This document shows positions 54,451-63,491 of a stretch of 64,000 nucleotides of DNA, in pieces. Position numbers and translations under genes: made by a program. How positions within the stretch are numbered: position 1 is the stretch's first letter; each line of letters opens with the position of its first letter. Origin of the DNA: Lutimaribacter degradans (GTDB taxonomy: Bacteria > Pseudomonadota > Alphaproteobacteria > Rhodobacterales > Rhodobacteraceae); NCBI RefSeq assembly GCF_023703375.1, contig NZ_JAMQGO010000002.1:62001-126000 (forward strand). Direction: 5' to 3'. The notes beneath the pieces are model-generated. The model ran no database searches. It worked only from the letters and a program-made list of their open reading frames with translations, and had not been told where the DNA came from.

Positions 54451-54936
54451 TTAGTCGGATTGTTTCATCTGTCCATGCTTCATCTGCCCGTGCATCGGCT
54501 TGCGCTCCAGGTCGACAGGCACCTCGACGGTGACATCGCCCGCCTTTTCGAATTGCAGCGTCAAATCGATCATGTCGCCCTGCGCCATTTCACCCTTGAG
54601 CCCGAGGAACATGACGTGATGGCCCCCGCGCACCATTTCGATGGTGCCGCCGGCGGGGATGGCAAAGCCCTCTTCCACATGGATCATGCGCATGACGCCC
54701 ATGTCGTCTTCCTTGTGGGTGTGAAGCTCGACCTTGTCGGCAATATCCGAGGCCGCGCCAACAAGATGGTCGTCGGTGTCGCCGGTATTGTGAATGATCA
54801 TGAACGCCGCGCCCGAGCTCGACATCATCGAGGACGCGCGGGCATAAGGGTCATCCACCGTGATATCGGCGGCAAAGGCGGGCATGGCATAGGCGACCGC
54901 GGTCGCGGCGACAAGAATCGTGGTTTTGATCGACAT
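54451..54936 (-). CDS. Periplasmic copper chaperone PCu(A)C
   Basis: 161 aa from ATG 54936: signal peptide (MSIKTTILVAATAVAYAMPA), then the PCu(A)C domain with the copper site in ELHTHKEDDMGVMRM and GGHHVMF. Delivers Cu(I) to the CuA centre of cytochrome oxidase. The C-terminus is Met/His-rich (MHGQMKHGQMKQ), likely extra copper ligands. Coupled with the DUF2946-like gene. Confidence 0.93.
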   Translation of the reverse strand: MSIKTTILVAATAVAYAMPAFAADITVDDPYARASSMMSSSGAAFMIIHNTGDTDDHLVGAASDIADKVELHTHKEDDMGVMRMIHVEEGFAIPAGGTIEMVRGGHHVMFLGLKGEMAQGDMIDLTLQFEKAGDVTVEVPVDLERKPMHGQMKHGQMKQSD

Positions 54937-54980
54937 CGTTTGGTCCTTTCCTGTTCTGTCGTGATCCGTTCCAACTGGGG

Positions 54981-55331
54981 TCACGACAGAACGGGCGGCC
55001 CCCTTGCCTGCGGGGTCGGGGCCTGGGCCGTCTCGGGGCGCGCCGTCGTGTCGGGACGCAATGGGACGGCGCGCGCCTCGGGACGCGGCGGCAGCCTTGG
55101 CGCATCCCAATGGGCCGCGAAGAAGGCAAAGGCACAATCGGGACAGATATGCGCCCGCCCGACCGGTTGGCCGTTTTCGTCGACAAGAACGCTGATGGGG
55201 CCCGACCCGGTGCACAGGACAATCTCGCCAGACGGTCCGGGGGTGCCACGGGCAATCGCCATCGACTGGCCCGTAAGGACCAGAACCAACGCCACCAGGA
55301 CGCCTGCCAGGGGATGCCGAAACATATTCAT
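54981..55331 (-). CDS. DUF2946-like exported protein
   Basis: About 116 aa; N-terminal signal/TM segment (FRHPLAGVLVALVLVLTG) and an HICPDCAFAFFAAHW segment like the Cys pair of DUF2946, followed by a Pro/Arg-rich tail. DUF2946 genes accompany copper-handling genes; this one precedes the PCu(A)C chaperone by 44 bases. Several in-frame starts (55349, 55331, 55325); 55331 chosen without a strong ribosome binding site. Confidence 0.65.
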   Translation of the reverse strand: MNMFRHPLAGVLVALVLVLTGQSMAIARGTPGPSGEIVLCTGSGPISVLVDENGQPVGRAHICPDCAFAFFAAHWDAPRLPPRPEARAVPLRPDTTARPETAQAPTPQARGPPVLS

Positions 55332-55382
55332 CGCGCCAGATATACGCATCGCTGACGGGCTGCGAAAGCGACAAAGTGAAAC

Positions 55383-55408
55383 AGCCCCGCCGGGGTGCCG
55401 GCAGGGCT
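55383..55408 (-). terminator. Terminator of rpmB
   Basis: AGCCCCGCCGG pairs with CCGGCAGGGCT (one mismatch, 4-base loop), with TTT following on the minus strand. Confidence 0.65.
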
Positions 55409-55434
55409 GAAATCAAAGCTCGGCTCTGACAGGA

Positions 55435-55725
55435 TCAGGCTTCGGCAGACTGCGCCTTGACGATCTCTTTCTTGATCTTCAGCGCGTTGGCCGACAGCGT
55501 GTCGTCCTTGGCTTTCAGCAGGTAGTTGTCCAACCCGCCGCGGTGATCGACCGAGCGCAGCGCGGATGCCGAAATACGCAGCTTGATGCCACGGTTCAAC
55601 GTCTCGGAACGCAGCGTCGTGTCGTTCAGGTTCGGCAGGAAGCGGCGCCTGGTCTTGTTGTTGGCGTGGCTGACATTGTTGCCAGTCATCGGGCCTTTCC
55701 CGGTCAGTTCGCAGCGGCGCGACAT
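55435..55725 (-). CDS. rpmB: 50S ribosomal protein L28
   Basis: 96 aa from ATG 55725. [33 protein letters not shown] is the L28 hallmark (seen in two parts). The alphaproteobacterial long form ends [11 protein letters not shown]. Monocistronic with its own terminator. Confidence 0.96.
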   Translation of the reverse strand: MSRRCELTGKGPMTGNNVSHANNKTRRRFLPNLNDTTLRSETLNRGIKLRISASALRSVDHRGGLDNYLLKAKDDTLSANALKIKKEIVKAQSAEA

Positions 55726-55945
55726 GGTTGTTACCTCGTTCTGGATCGGGGGGCATGACTGGCCCCTGCAACACATAGGGGCACTGCCGGGGGCAGCGCC
55801 CTGAAAATCGTCTGCGGTGATTAGGCGGAATCGGTTGGGCCGTCAAGAGGGTTTCCCCCGTTACCCGCAGTCCCCTGCGCCAAGCGCACAAAGGGGGGCC
55901 CCAGCCCGGCAGCTTGCCCGCGAAGATGGCGCGGTTGACCGCGCC

Positions 55946-57781
55946 TCAATCCTTGCCCAGGAACCCGCCCGACTGGTGCGCCCAAAGCGTGGCATAAAGC
56001 CCGCCCCGCGTCAGCAGGTCGGCGTGGCGGCCCGCCTCGACGATGCGCCCCTGGTCAAGCACCACGATACGGTCCATGCGCGCGATGGTGGACAGACGGT
56101 GCGCTATGGCGATCACGGTCTTGCCCTCCATCATCTCGTAAAGCGTATCCTGCACCGCGGCCTCGACCTCGGAATCCAGTGCCGATGTCGCCTCGTCCAG
56201 CAGCAGGATCGGGGCGTTCTTCAAGATCACGCGGGCCAGGGCAATACGCTGGCGCTGTCCGCCCGACAGTTTCACACCGCGTTCGCCCACATGCGCATCA
56301 AAGCCGCGCCGCCCCTGAGGATCTTCGAGATCGTGGATGAACTCCAGCGCCTGCGCCTGGCGGGCCGCGCGGATCATCTGCTCATCGGTGGCATCGGGCC
56401 TGCCGTAAGCCAGGTTGTCGCGCACCGAGCGGTGCAGCAGCGCACTGTCCTGGCTGACCATGCCGATCTGGCGGCGCAGGCTGTCCTGGGTGACATGCGC
56501 GATGTCCTGCCCGTCGATCACGATGCGCCCGGCCTCGGCCGCGTAGAAACGCAACAGCAGCTTCATCAGCGTTGATTTTCCCGCGCCGGACCGGCCGACC
56601 AGCCCCACCTTTTCACCCGGTGCCACGGTAAGGTTCACCCCCTCCAGCCCGCCGGTTTCGCGGCCATAGGCGTGGCGCAGATCGTCGAACACGATTTCCC
56701 CGCGCCTGACCTGAAGGGGCTTGGCATCGGGCGCGTCCAGCAGCGTGATGGGCTGAGCGATGGTCTGCATCCCTTCGGCGACGACACCCAGCTGCCGGAA
56801 CAGCGTGGTCAGCGCCCACATGATCCAGCCCGTCATCGCGTTCAGCCGCAGGGTCAGCGCCGTGGCCGCCGCCACCGCGCCGACGCTGGCCTGGCCCTGC
56901 ATCCACATCCAGACGGCCCAGCCAACGACGCTGACGATCAGCAAACCGTTCAGCGCGACCAGGCCGAAATCCATCTTGGTGTAAAGCCGCATTTCCGCCT
57001 GGAAGGTGCGGCGCGCATCCTCGATCGCCTCGCGGGCGAATTCAAGCTCGCGGTCGTGATGGGCGAACATCTTGACCGAGTGGATGTTGGTGTAGCTGTC
57101 AACCACCCGGCCCGTCACCGCGCTCCGCGCATCCGCCGCCGCCTGGCTGGCCGGCGCAACCCGCGCGATCGCCCAGCGCATCAGCCAGCCATAGGCCACG
57201 AACCACGCCAGAAGCGGCAGCATCAGCCTGGCATCCGCCTGCCCCAGCACGATCACTGCCCCCGCGGCATAGGCCAGCGCGAACGTGACCGCGTCGAACA
57301 CCTGGAACACCGCCTCGCCCGCGGCCGGCGGGGTCTGCATGATACGGTTGGCGATGCGGCCGGCGAAATCGTTCTCGAACCAGCCCACCGATTGGCGCAG
57401 CACGTGCGCATGGGCCCGCCAGCGGATCAGCGTACCGAAATTCGGCAGGATCGTGTTGTTCAAAAGCAGGACATCGACCCCCTGGATCAACGGGCGCAAC
57501 AGCAAGATGAACACCGCCAACGCGATCAGCGTCCCGCCATGCTCGGCCCAGACCTGCCCCGGATCGCCCTGCAACGCGTCGACGATCCAGCCCATGTAAT
57601 AGATCAGCGCAATCTCCACCCCGGCCACCAGAACCGACAACAGGGCGGCAAGACAAAAGACCCGTTTGAAGGGCTGGGCATAATCCCACATGAAACGCCA
57701 CAGCGTCTGCGGCGGGGTGTCCCTGGCCTGGTAGGGGCAATACGGATCGACGAGGGTTTCGAAGAAACGGAACATGGGCAT
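55946..57781 (-). CDS. ABC exporter, fused permease and ATPase
   Basis: About 611-aa half-transporter: six-TM exporter domain (about 30-330) and nucleotide-binding domain (about 350-600) with Walker A GLVGRSGAGKSTLMKL, signature LSGGQRQRIALARVI, Walker B ILLLDEATSALDSE and His-switch AIAHRLST. Resembles MsbA-like lipid or multidrug exporters; substrate unknown. Start uncertain: ATG 57781 chosen from the conserved MFRFFETLVDPYCPY N-terminus, but GTG 57847 overlaps the meaB stop (GTGA). Confidence 0.92.
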   Translation of the reverse strand: MPMFRFFETLVDPYCPYQARDTPPQTLWRFMWDYAQPFKRVFCLAALLSVLVAGVEIALIYYMGWIVDALQGDPGQVWAEHGGTLIALAVFILLLRPLIQGVDVLLLNNTILPNFGTLIRWRAHAHVLRQSVGWFENDFAGRIANRIMQTPPAAGEAVFQVFDAVTFALAYAAGAVIVLGQADARLMLPLLAWFVAYGWLMRWAIARVAPASQAAADARSAVTGRVVDSYTNIHSVKMFAHHDRELEFAREAIEDARRTFQAEMRLYTKMDFGLVALNGLLIVSVVGWAVWMWMQGQASVGAVAAATALTLRLNAMTGWIMWALTTLFRQLGVVAEGMQTIAQPITLLDAPDAKPLQVRRGEIVFDDLRHAYGRETGGLEGVNLTVAPGEKVGLVGRSGAGKSTLMKLLLRFYAAEAGRIVIDGQDIAHVTQDSLRRQIGMVSQDSALLHRSVRDNLAYGRPDATDEQMIRAARQAQALEFIHDLEDPQGRRGFDAHVGERGVKLSGGQRQRIALARVILKNAPILLLDEATSALDSEVEAAVQDTLYEMMEGKTVIAIAHRLSTIARMDRIVVLDQGRIVEAGRHADLLTRGGLYATLWAHQSGGFLGKD

Positions 57782-57843
57782 GGCGCTTTCGCTGGGGGTC
57801 ATCAAGTGTCGAACGGCGGGGACCTGACGGCGGGTATCGCCCG

Positions 57844-58824
57844 TCACGCCTGTTTCAACCCCTCCAGCATCTCTCGCGCCGCCACGGTCGGGGTCATGCG
57901 GCCGTCGGCCACCGCCTCGGCCAGCTCATCCATCCGCGCCCGCGCGGCGCCGGTTTCCAGCTGCGCCAGGAGTGCCTGCCGCACCTCCTGGTCGAACCAG
58001 TACCGCGCCTGCCCCGCGCGGCGCATGTCGAAATGGCCCGTCTCGCGGCGCCAGTCGACCAGCGCGCACATCTCGTCCCAGGCGCGTTCCAGCCCCGCAT
58101 CCTCCAGCGCCGAGACGCAGATCGCCTTGGGAAACCCCTCGGGGTCCTGCGGTCGCTTGCGCAGCAGCCGCAACGCGCCGGAATAATCGGCCTGGGTACG
58201 CGTCGCCGCCGGTTTCAGATCGCCATCGGCCTTGTTCACCAGAATCAGGTCGGCCATCTCCATGATACCGCGCTTGACGCCCTGCAACTCGTCCCCCCCG
58301 GCCGGCGCCAGCAACAGCACGAAAATGTCCGACATCTCGGCCACCACGGTTTCCGACTGGCCCACGCCCACGGTCTCGATCAGCACCACGTCGAAACCCG
58401 CCGCCTCGCACAGGGCCACCGCCTCGCGGGTGCGGCGCGCGACGCCGCCCAGGTGCGATTGGCTGGGCGACGGCCGGATAAAGGCGTCCGGCTCGCGGCT
58501 CAGCCGCTCCATGCGGGTCTTGTCACCCAGGATCGAGCCCCCCGACCGGGCCGAACTGGGGTCGACCGCCAGCACCGCCACCCGCAGGCCGCGGCCCAAA
58601 AGCATCATGCCAAAGCTTTCGATGAAGGTGGATTTACCCACGCCCGGCGTGCCCGACAGCCCGATTCGCACCGCCTGCTTGCCGGTCTTGGCGCGCAGCG
58701 CCTCGATCAGCGCCACGGCCTGCGCGCGATGATCCGCCCGGCTGCTTTCCACAAGCGTGATCGCGCGCGCCAGGGCCCGCCTGTCCCCCGCCACGATCCC
58801 CTCTGCCAAGTCCTCGGTCTGCAT
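57844..58824 (-). CDS. meaB: Methylmalonyl-CoA mutase-associated GTPase
   Basis: 326-aa G3E-type P-loop GTPase that protects and reloads adenosylcobalamin-dependent methylmalonyl-CoA mutase. Walker A GLSGTPGVGKSTFIE, DPSSARSGGSILGDKTRM, TVGVGQSE and NKADGD are visible. ATG 58824 with GGAGG six bases upstream. No mutase gene in the window. Functionally connected to prpE through propionyl-CoA. Confidence 0.94.
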   Translation of the reverse strand: MQTEDLAEGIVAGDRRALARAITLVESSRADHRAQAVALIEALRAKTGKQAVRIGLSGTPGVGKSTFIESFGMMLLGRGLRVAVLAVDPSSARSGGSILGDKTRMERLSREPDAFIRPSPSQSHLGGVARRTREAVALCEAAGFDVVLIETVGVGQSETVVAEMSDIFVLLLAPAGGDELQGVKRGIMEMADLILVNKADGDLKPAATRTQADYSGALRLLRKRPQDPEGFPKAICVSALEDAGLERAWDEMCALVDWRRETGHFDMRRAGQARYWFDQEVRQALLAQLETGAARARMDELAEAVADGRMTPTVAAREMLEGLKQA

Positions 58825-58885
58825 CGGCGCCTCCATGCTTCGGGCGCCGTGATGCCCCACGCGGCCGGGCAAAGTCCAGCCCGGG

Positions 58886-58976
58886 CTTCCTCTTGCCGAC
58901 AATACCCTCGGGGGGTGAATTGGGCCGCAGGCCCAAGAGGGGGGCAGACAGCCCCCCTTTCCCGGGCGCGCAAAGC
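58886..58976. repeat. Composite dispersed repeat with hairpins (meaB/hrpB gap)
   Basis: CTTCCTCTTGCCGACAATAC (58886 on) continues to CCTCGGGGGG, then hairpins TTGGGCCGCAGGCCCAA (58920-58936), AGGGGGGC/GCCCCCCT (58938-58958) and CGCGCAAAGCGCG. Same order as 16609-16700 and the reverse of 22432-22469. Confidence 0.75.
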
Positions 58977-58992
58977 GCGCAATAACGGCGCC

Positions 58993-61437
58993 ATGACACG
59001 CCTGCCCATTCACGATGCCATCCCCGACCTGCTGGCAGCCCTGCGCGCAACGGGCCGTGCGGTGCTGCAGGCGCCCCCCGGTGCGGGCAAGACCACCGTG
59101 GTTCCGCTGGAGATGCTGCGCGCGGAGTTGTGCACGGGGCGGATCGTCATGCTTGAACCCCGGCGGCTTGCGGCCCGTGCCGCAGCCGAACGCATGGCTG
59201 ACACGCTTGGCGAAAAGGTTGGCCAGACCGTCGGCTACCGCATCCGTGGCGAAAGCAAGACCAGCAGCGCCACCCGCATCGAGGTTGTAACCGAAGGCAT
59301 CCTGACGCGGATGCTGCAATCGGCCCCCGACCTGCCGGGCGTGGGCGCGGTGCTATTCGACGAGTTTCACGAACGCTCGCTCAATGCCGACCTGGGGCTG
59401 GCCCTGTGCCTCGAAGTGACGGGCGCGCTGCGCGATGACCTGTTGCTGCTGGCAATGTCGGCCACGCTGGATTCCGAGCCGGTGGCCGCGCTGATGGCGG
59501 CGCCCGTCATCACGTCACAAGGACGCAGCTACCCCGTCGATATCCGTTGGCGCGACACCCCGCTGCCCAAGGGCACGCGGCTGGAACAGGCCACCGCCGA
59601 TCTGGTGGCGCAGGCCGTCGCCGAAACGCGGGGCGGTGTTCTCGTCTTCCTGCCCGGCGAGGGCGAGATCCGGCGCACCGAAACGCTGTTGAAGGACCGC
59701 CTGCCGCCCGATTGCGCGCTCCGCCCGCTTTTCGGCGCCATGCCCTTTGCCGCGCAGCGCGCCGCCATCGCCCCCGCCGGGAAAGGGCGCAAGGTGGTGC
59801 TGGCCACCGCCATCGCGGAAACCTCGCTGACGATCCAGGATATTCGCGTGGTGGTGGATGCGGGCCGCGCCCGGCGCGCGCGCTTCGATCAGGGCAGCGG
59901 GATGTCGCGGCTGGTGACCGAGCGCGTGACCCGCGCCGAGGCCACGCAGCGCATGGGCCGCGCCGGCCGCGTGGCCGAAGGCACCTGTTACCGCCTCTGG
60001 ACGAAGGGAGAGGAAGGCGCCCTGCCCCCCTACCCGCCGGCCGAGATCGAGGCCGCGGACCTGGCGGGGCTTGCGCTGGAACTGGCGTTATGGGGCGCGG
60101 CGCCGACCGACCTGCCGTTTCTGACCCAGCCCAACCCCGGCGCCTATGCCGAGGCGCAATCGCTGCTGATGATGCTGGGCGCGCTGGATGCGCGGGGCCG
60201 TATCACCGATCACGGGCGCGCCCTGGCCGCGCTGCCCCTGCATCCAAGGCTTGCGCATATGCTGACCGTCGCAGGCCCGCAGGCCGCATCGCTGGCCGCC
60301 CTCCTGGCCGAGCGTGACCCGCTCCCGCGCGCCGCGCCCAGCGACCTGGCCCTGCGGCTCGAGGCCGTGACGCATCCCCGCCGCTACGCCGAAACGCGCC
60401 CACACCCGGCCAACCGCGCGGTCGTGGAGCGCATTCGCACCGAGGCCAAACGCCTTGCCAGATCGGCGGGGGGCGGCCGCAGCGACGCGATGAGCGCGGC
60501 GGAAATGGCCGCGCTAGCCTATCCCGATCGCGTCGGGCAGCGCCGCCGCGGCGACGCGCCCCGGTTCGTCCTGTCAGGCGGCAAGGGCGCAGCGATGGAG
60601 CCGGGCGATCCGCTGGCAAGCGCCCGGCTGATCGTCGTCACCGACACCGACGGCAACCCGCGCGAGGCCCGTATCCGCCAGGCCATCGCCATTTCCGAGG
60701 GCGAGCTGCGCGGCCTGTTCGCCGATCGGATCACATGGGAAAGCACATGCGCCTGGTCGAAGCGCGACCGCCGCGTACTGGCCCGCCAGCAGGAACGGCT
60801 GGGCGCCGTGGTGCTGGAGGACCGTATCTGGAAGGACGCGCCCGAAGACGCGCTGGCGCGCGCCATGCTTGACGGGGTGCGCGAGCTGGGGCTTGCCCCC
60901 TCTGACGCGGCGCGCCGGTTCATTGCGCGGGTGGAGCTGGCGCGGGCGGGCGGGCACGACCTGCCCGAGATGTCCGAACCCGCGCTCGTGGATCGCATCG
61001 AAGACTGGCTGCTGCCGCATCTGGCGGGCGTCAGGTCGGCCGAGGACTGGAAACGCTTCGATATCCTCGATGCGCTGCGCGCGCGGCTGGATTGGGGGCA
61101 GGTGCAGGCGCTCGACCGTGCCGTGCCTGCCCATTTCACCACGCCGCTTGGCCGCAGGATTGCCATTGATTATTCCGGCGACGCCCCCGAAATTCAGCTG
61201 CGCCTGCAAGAGATGTTCGGCCAGGTCACCCACCCCACCGTCGCGGGCCAGCCGCTGCGCGTGACACTTTTGTCGCCGGCAGGCCGCCCGGTGCAGACCA
61301 CTATGGACCTGCCCGGATTCTGGGCAGGATCATACGCCGATGTGCGCAAGGACATGCGCGCCCGCTACCCCAGGCATCCCTGGCCCGAAGACCCGACACG
61401 GGCTGACCCGACTCTGCGGGCGAAACGCCGCGGTTGA
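58993..61437 (+). CDS. hrpB: ATP-dependent helicase HrpB
   Basis: 814-aa DEAH-family helicase. Motif I APPGAGKTT, motif II DEFHERS, motif III SATLDSE, motif V TAIAETSLTI and motif VI RMGRAGRVAEG are all visible, followed by the HA2 and HrpB_C regions. Role in bacteria uncertain, presumably RNA remodelling. ATG 58993 selected; the frame stays open far upstream, but that part covers meaB on the other strand. Confidence 0.95.
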   Translation: MTRLPIHDAIPDLLAALRATGRAVLQAPPGAGKTTVVPLEMLRAELCTGRIVMLEPRRLAARAAAERMADTLGEKVGQTVGYRIRGESKTSSATRIEVVTEGILTRMLQSAPDLPGVGAVLFDEFHERSLNADLGLALCLEVTGALRDDLLLLAMSATLDSEPVAALMAAPVITSQGRSYPVDIRWRDTPLPKGTRLEQATADLVAQAVAETRGGVLVFLPGEGEIRRTETLLKDRLPPDCALRPLFGAMPFAAQRAAIAPAGKGRKVVLATAIAETSLTIQDIRVVVDAGRARRARFDQGSGMSRLVTERVTRAEATQRMGRAGRVAEGTCYRLWTKGEEGALPPYPPAEIEAADLAGLALELALWGAAPTDLPFLTQPNPGAYAEAQSLLMMLGALDARGRITDHGRALAALPLHPRLAHMLTVAGPQAASLAALLAERDPLPRAAPSDLALRLEAVTHPRRYAETRPHPANRAVVERIRTEAKRLARSAGGGRSDAMSAAEMAALAYPDRVGQRRRGDAPRFVLSGGKGAAMEPGDPLASARLIVVTDTDGNPREARIRQAIAISEGELRGLFADRITWESTCAWSKRDRRVLARQQERLGAVVLEDRIWKDAPEDALARAMLDGVRELGLAPSDAARRFIARVELARAGGHDLPEMSEPALVDRIEDWLLPHLAGVRSAEDWKRFDILDALRARLDWGQVQALDRAVPAHFTTPLGRRIAIDYSGDAPEIQLRLQEMFGQVTHPTVAGQPLRVTLLSPAGRPVQTTMDLPGFWAGSYADVRKDMRARYPRHPWPEDPTRADPTLRAKRRG

Positions 61438-61498
61438 GGCCATTTGCCTTTTGTCTCGACCCCTTGCACAATCGCGGCGCAACCACAGGTGAAAGCTC

Positions 61499-62569
61499 AT
61501 GCATTGGTCATTTTCGATAGGCTCCGTGCGCGGCACGGATATCCGCATACACGCCACTTTCTTCCTGCTTCTGGCCTGGGTACTGGTGGCGGCCTGGATG
61601 GCGGGCGGCCCGGCGGCGGCGGCGGTGAACGTGGCGTTCATCCTGGCGCTGTTTGCCTGCGTCGTGCTGCATGAGCTGGGCCATGTCACCATGGCGCGCC
61701 GCTTTGGCGTGAAAACGCCCGATATCACGCTGCTGCCCATCGGAGGGCTGGCCCGTCTGGAGCGCATCCCCGAAGACCCCAAGCAGGAAATCGCCGTGGC
61801 GCTGGCCGGCCCCGCCGTCAACGTTGTGATCTGGGCAATACTGACCCTGGCGCTGGGGGCCAGCGTGCAACTGAACGTGCTTGCCTCGATCGAGGACCCG
61901 AACCAGGGCTTCGTGCAACGGCTTGCGACGGTGAACCTGATCCTGGTGCTGTTCAACATGATCCCGGCCTTTCCGATGGATGGCGGGCGGGTGTTCCGCG
62001 CGGTGCTGGCGCTGTTCACCGACAGGGTTCGGGCCACGCGGATCGCGGCGCAGACGGGGCAGGCAATGGCGTTTCTTTTCGGCTTTCTCGGGCTGACGGG
62101 GGGTAACCCGCTGCTTTTGCTAATCGCGGTCTTTATCTTCTTCGCCGCCGGCGCCGAAAGCTCGGACGCGGCGATGCGGGGCCGCGCGCAGGATGCGCGC
62201 GCCCGCGACGCCATGATCACCAGCTACGAAGCGCTCGCCCCCGACGACACGCTCGATACCGCGGCGCAGGCCGTGCTGCGCACCACGCAGGCCGAGTTTC
62301 CGGTTCTGGGCGCCGATGGCAGGCTTGCGGGGATACTGACCCGGCACAGCATCATCGCCGCGATCGAGGCAGACAAACGCGCCGACCGGGTTTCCGCGCA
62401 TATGACGGATGACATTCCGGCCGTGCGCCTGACCACGCCGATGGAAAAGGTTCTGACCGCGATGCAAAAGAGCCCGCCGGGCGTGGCCGTAACCGACAAG
62501 GCAGGCGCTTTCCTGGGCTACATCACGCGCGAGAATATCGGCGAGTGGTTCATCCTGTCACGCAAGTAG
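61499..62569 (+). CDS. Site-2 protease family (M50) membrane metalloprotease with CBS domains
   Basis: 356-aa intramembrane protease. Zinc motif HELGH (58-62) in TM2-3, the second ligand motif FPMDGGRVFRA near 160, six hydrophobic segments to about residue 220, then two CBS domains (about 238-350) that in this subgroup bind adenine nucleotides. Likely a regulated intramembrane proteolysis enzyme; substrate unknown. Follows hrpB by 61 bases. Confidence 0.92.
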   Translation: MHWSFSIGSVRGTDIRIHATFFLLLAWVLVAAWMAGGPAAAAVNVAFILALFACVVLHELGHVTMARRFGVKTPDITLLPIGGLARLERIPEDPKQEIAVALAGPAVNVVIWAILTLALGASVQLNVLASIEDPNQGFVQRLATVNLILVLFNMIPAFPMDGGRVFRAVLALFTDRVRATRIAAQTGQAMAFLFGFLGLTGGNPLLLLIAVFIFFAAGAESSDAAMRGRAQDARARDAMITSYEALAPDDTLDTAAQAVLRTTQAEFPVLGADGRLAGILTRHSIIAAIEADKRADRVSAHMTDDIPAVRLTTPMEKVLTAMQKSPPGVAVTDKAGAFLGYITRENIGEWFILSRK

Positions 62570-62590
62570 ACCCACCCGCCGCGGCTATCA

Positions 62591-63064
62591 TCAATCGCCG
62601 AACTCGTAGGGCGCGGCACCGCCGGCCGCCCCGCCCCAGGCGGTCACGGGCACGATCGCGTCCTGCCCACCGCCCATTCCGGGCGAATCGCCCGGCATAC
62701 CGGGCACCGAGATCCCCTTGATATCGGGGCGCGTGGCCAGCATGTGATCGATCGCGGCAAAAGGCACATGCCCCTCGACCACGTAGCCGTCAATCGTTGC
62801 GGTGTGACATGATACCAACCGCTTTGGCACGCCATTGGCCTTTTTCATGCCGGCATAATCGCGCGTGTCCGTCACCTCGACGGTGAAACCATGCGCGCGT
62901 GCCATGTCGATCCAGGCCCCGCAACAGCCACAGGTGGGCGTCTTGGTGACGTGCATCACGCGTTCGGTGGCACTTTGCGCGCCCAGCGGCGCAGACCGGG
63001 TGGCCAGCACGGTGGCGGCCAGGCCGACCATCAGGGATCGGCGGGAAAGCTTGAGATGTGTCAT
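62591..63064 (-). CDS. DUF411 (CopG-like) copper-binding-type protein
   Basis: 157 aa with a Tat-like signal (LSRRSLMVGLAATVLA) and the DUF411 core: TKTPTCGCCGAWIDMAR, VPKRLVSCHTATIDGYVVEG and VPFAAIDHMLA. The CGCC cysteines are predicted metal ligands. DUF411 proteins usually accompany copper resistance genes. Located 63 bases downstream of a small exported Cys protein in the same direction. Confidence 0.9.
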   Translation of the reverse strand: MTHLKLSRRSLMVGLAATVLATRSAPLGAQSATERVMHVTKTPTCGCCGAWIDMARAHGFTVEVTDTRDYAGMKKANGVPKRLVSCHTATIDGYVVEGHVPFAAIDHMLATRPDIKGISVPGMPGDSPGMGGGQDAIVPVTAWGGAAGGAAPYEFGD

Positions 63065-63127
63065 TTCTGATCTCCAGTCGAAAGGGGTAAGGCAAGGCTT
63101 TCACCTTGCCGCCTTGCAGAGCGGGGA

Positions 63128-63442
63128 TCAGGCAGCGCGCGGTGGCGGGTTCGGCACCTCGACCTGCACGGCAAGGCGCGGCGGTGCGAGCCGCGGCTCA
63201 GCGCCAGACGACCACGCCATGGGCACGAACTGCACCGCCGGATCATCGACCAGCGCCTGGCAGGTCGCGCAGAACTGTGCACAGGCGGTGCCGGTGACAT
63301 CGCATTCGGGGCAGGCGATCATATCCGCCGTATCCGCCATGTGATGCCGCGCCTGGTCGGCCGGCGCGTCGAGCGCCGATGCCATTGCGGCCGGGGGCGC
63401 GAACGCCAGCATCACGACAAGTAGCGGCAGCAGCAGCCACAT
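63128..63442 (-). CDS. Small exported cysteine-rich protein
   Basis: 104 aa from ATG 63442: signal peptide (MWLLLPLLVVMLAFAPPAAM), then IACPECDVTGTACAQFCATC with five cysteines in 20 residues, and a Pro-rich end. No family recognised. It precedes the DUF411 gene, so a metal role is inferred by context. The frame is open to an ATG at 63484. Confidence 0.6.
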   Translation of the reverse strand: MWLLLPLLVVMLAFAPPAAMASALDAPADQARHHMADTADMIACPECDVTGTACAQFCATCQALVDDPAVQFVPMAWSSGAEPRLAPPRLAVQVEVPNPPPRAA

Positions 63443-63491
63443 GGTCAGCCGGCGCGGCGGCCAGGTATCGGCGCGATGGCGCAAACCGGGG

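Noticed and set aside
58033..58992. 320-residue N-terminal extension of HrpB
   Set aside because: It runs antisense through meaB and the repeat region; HrpB begins at 58993 by family comparison.
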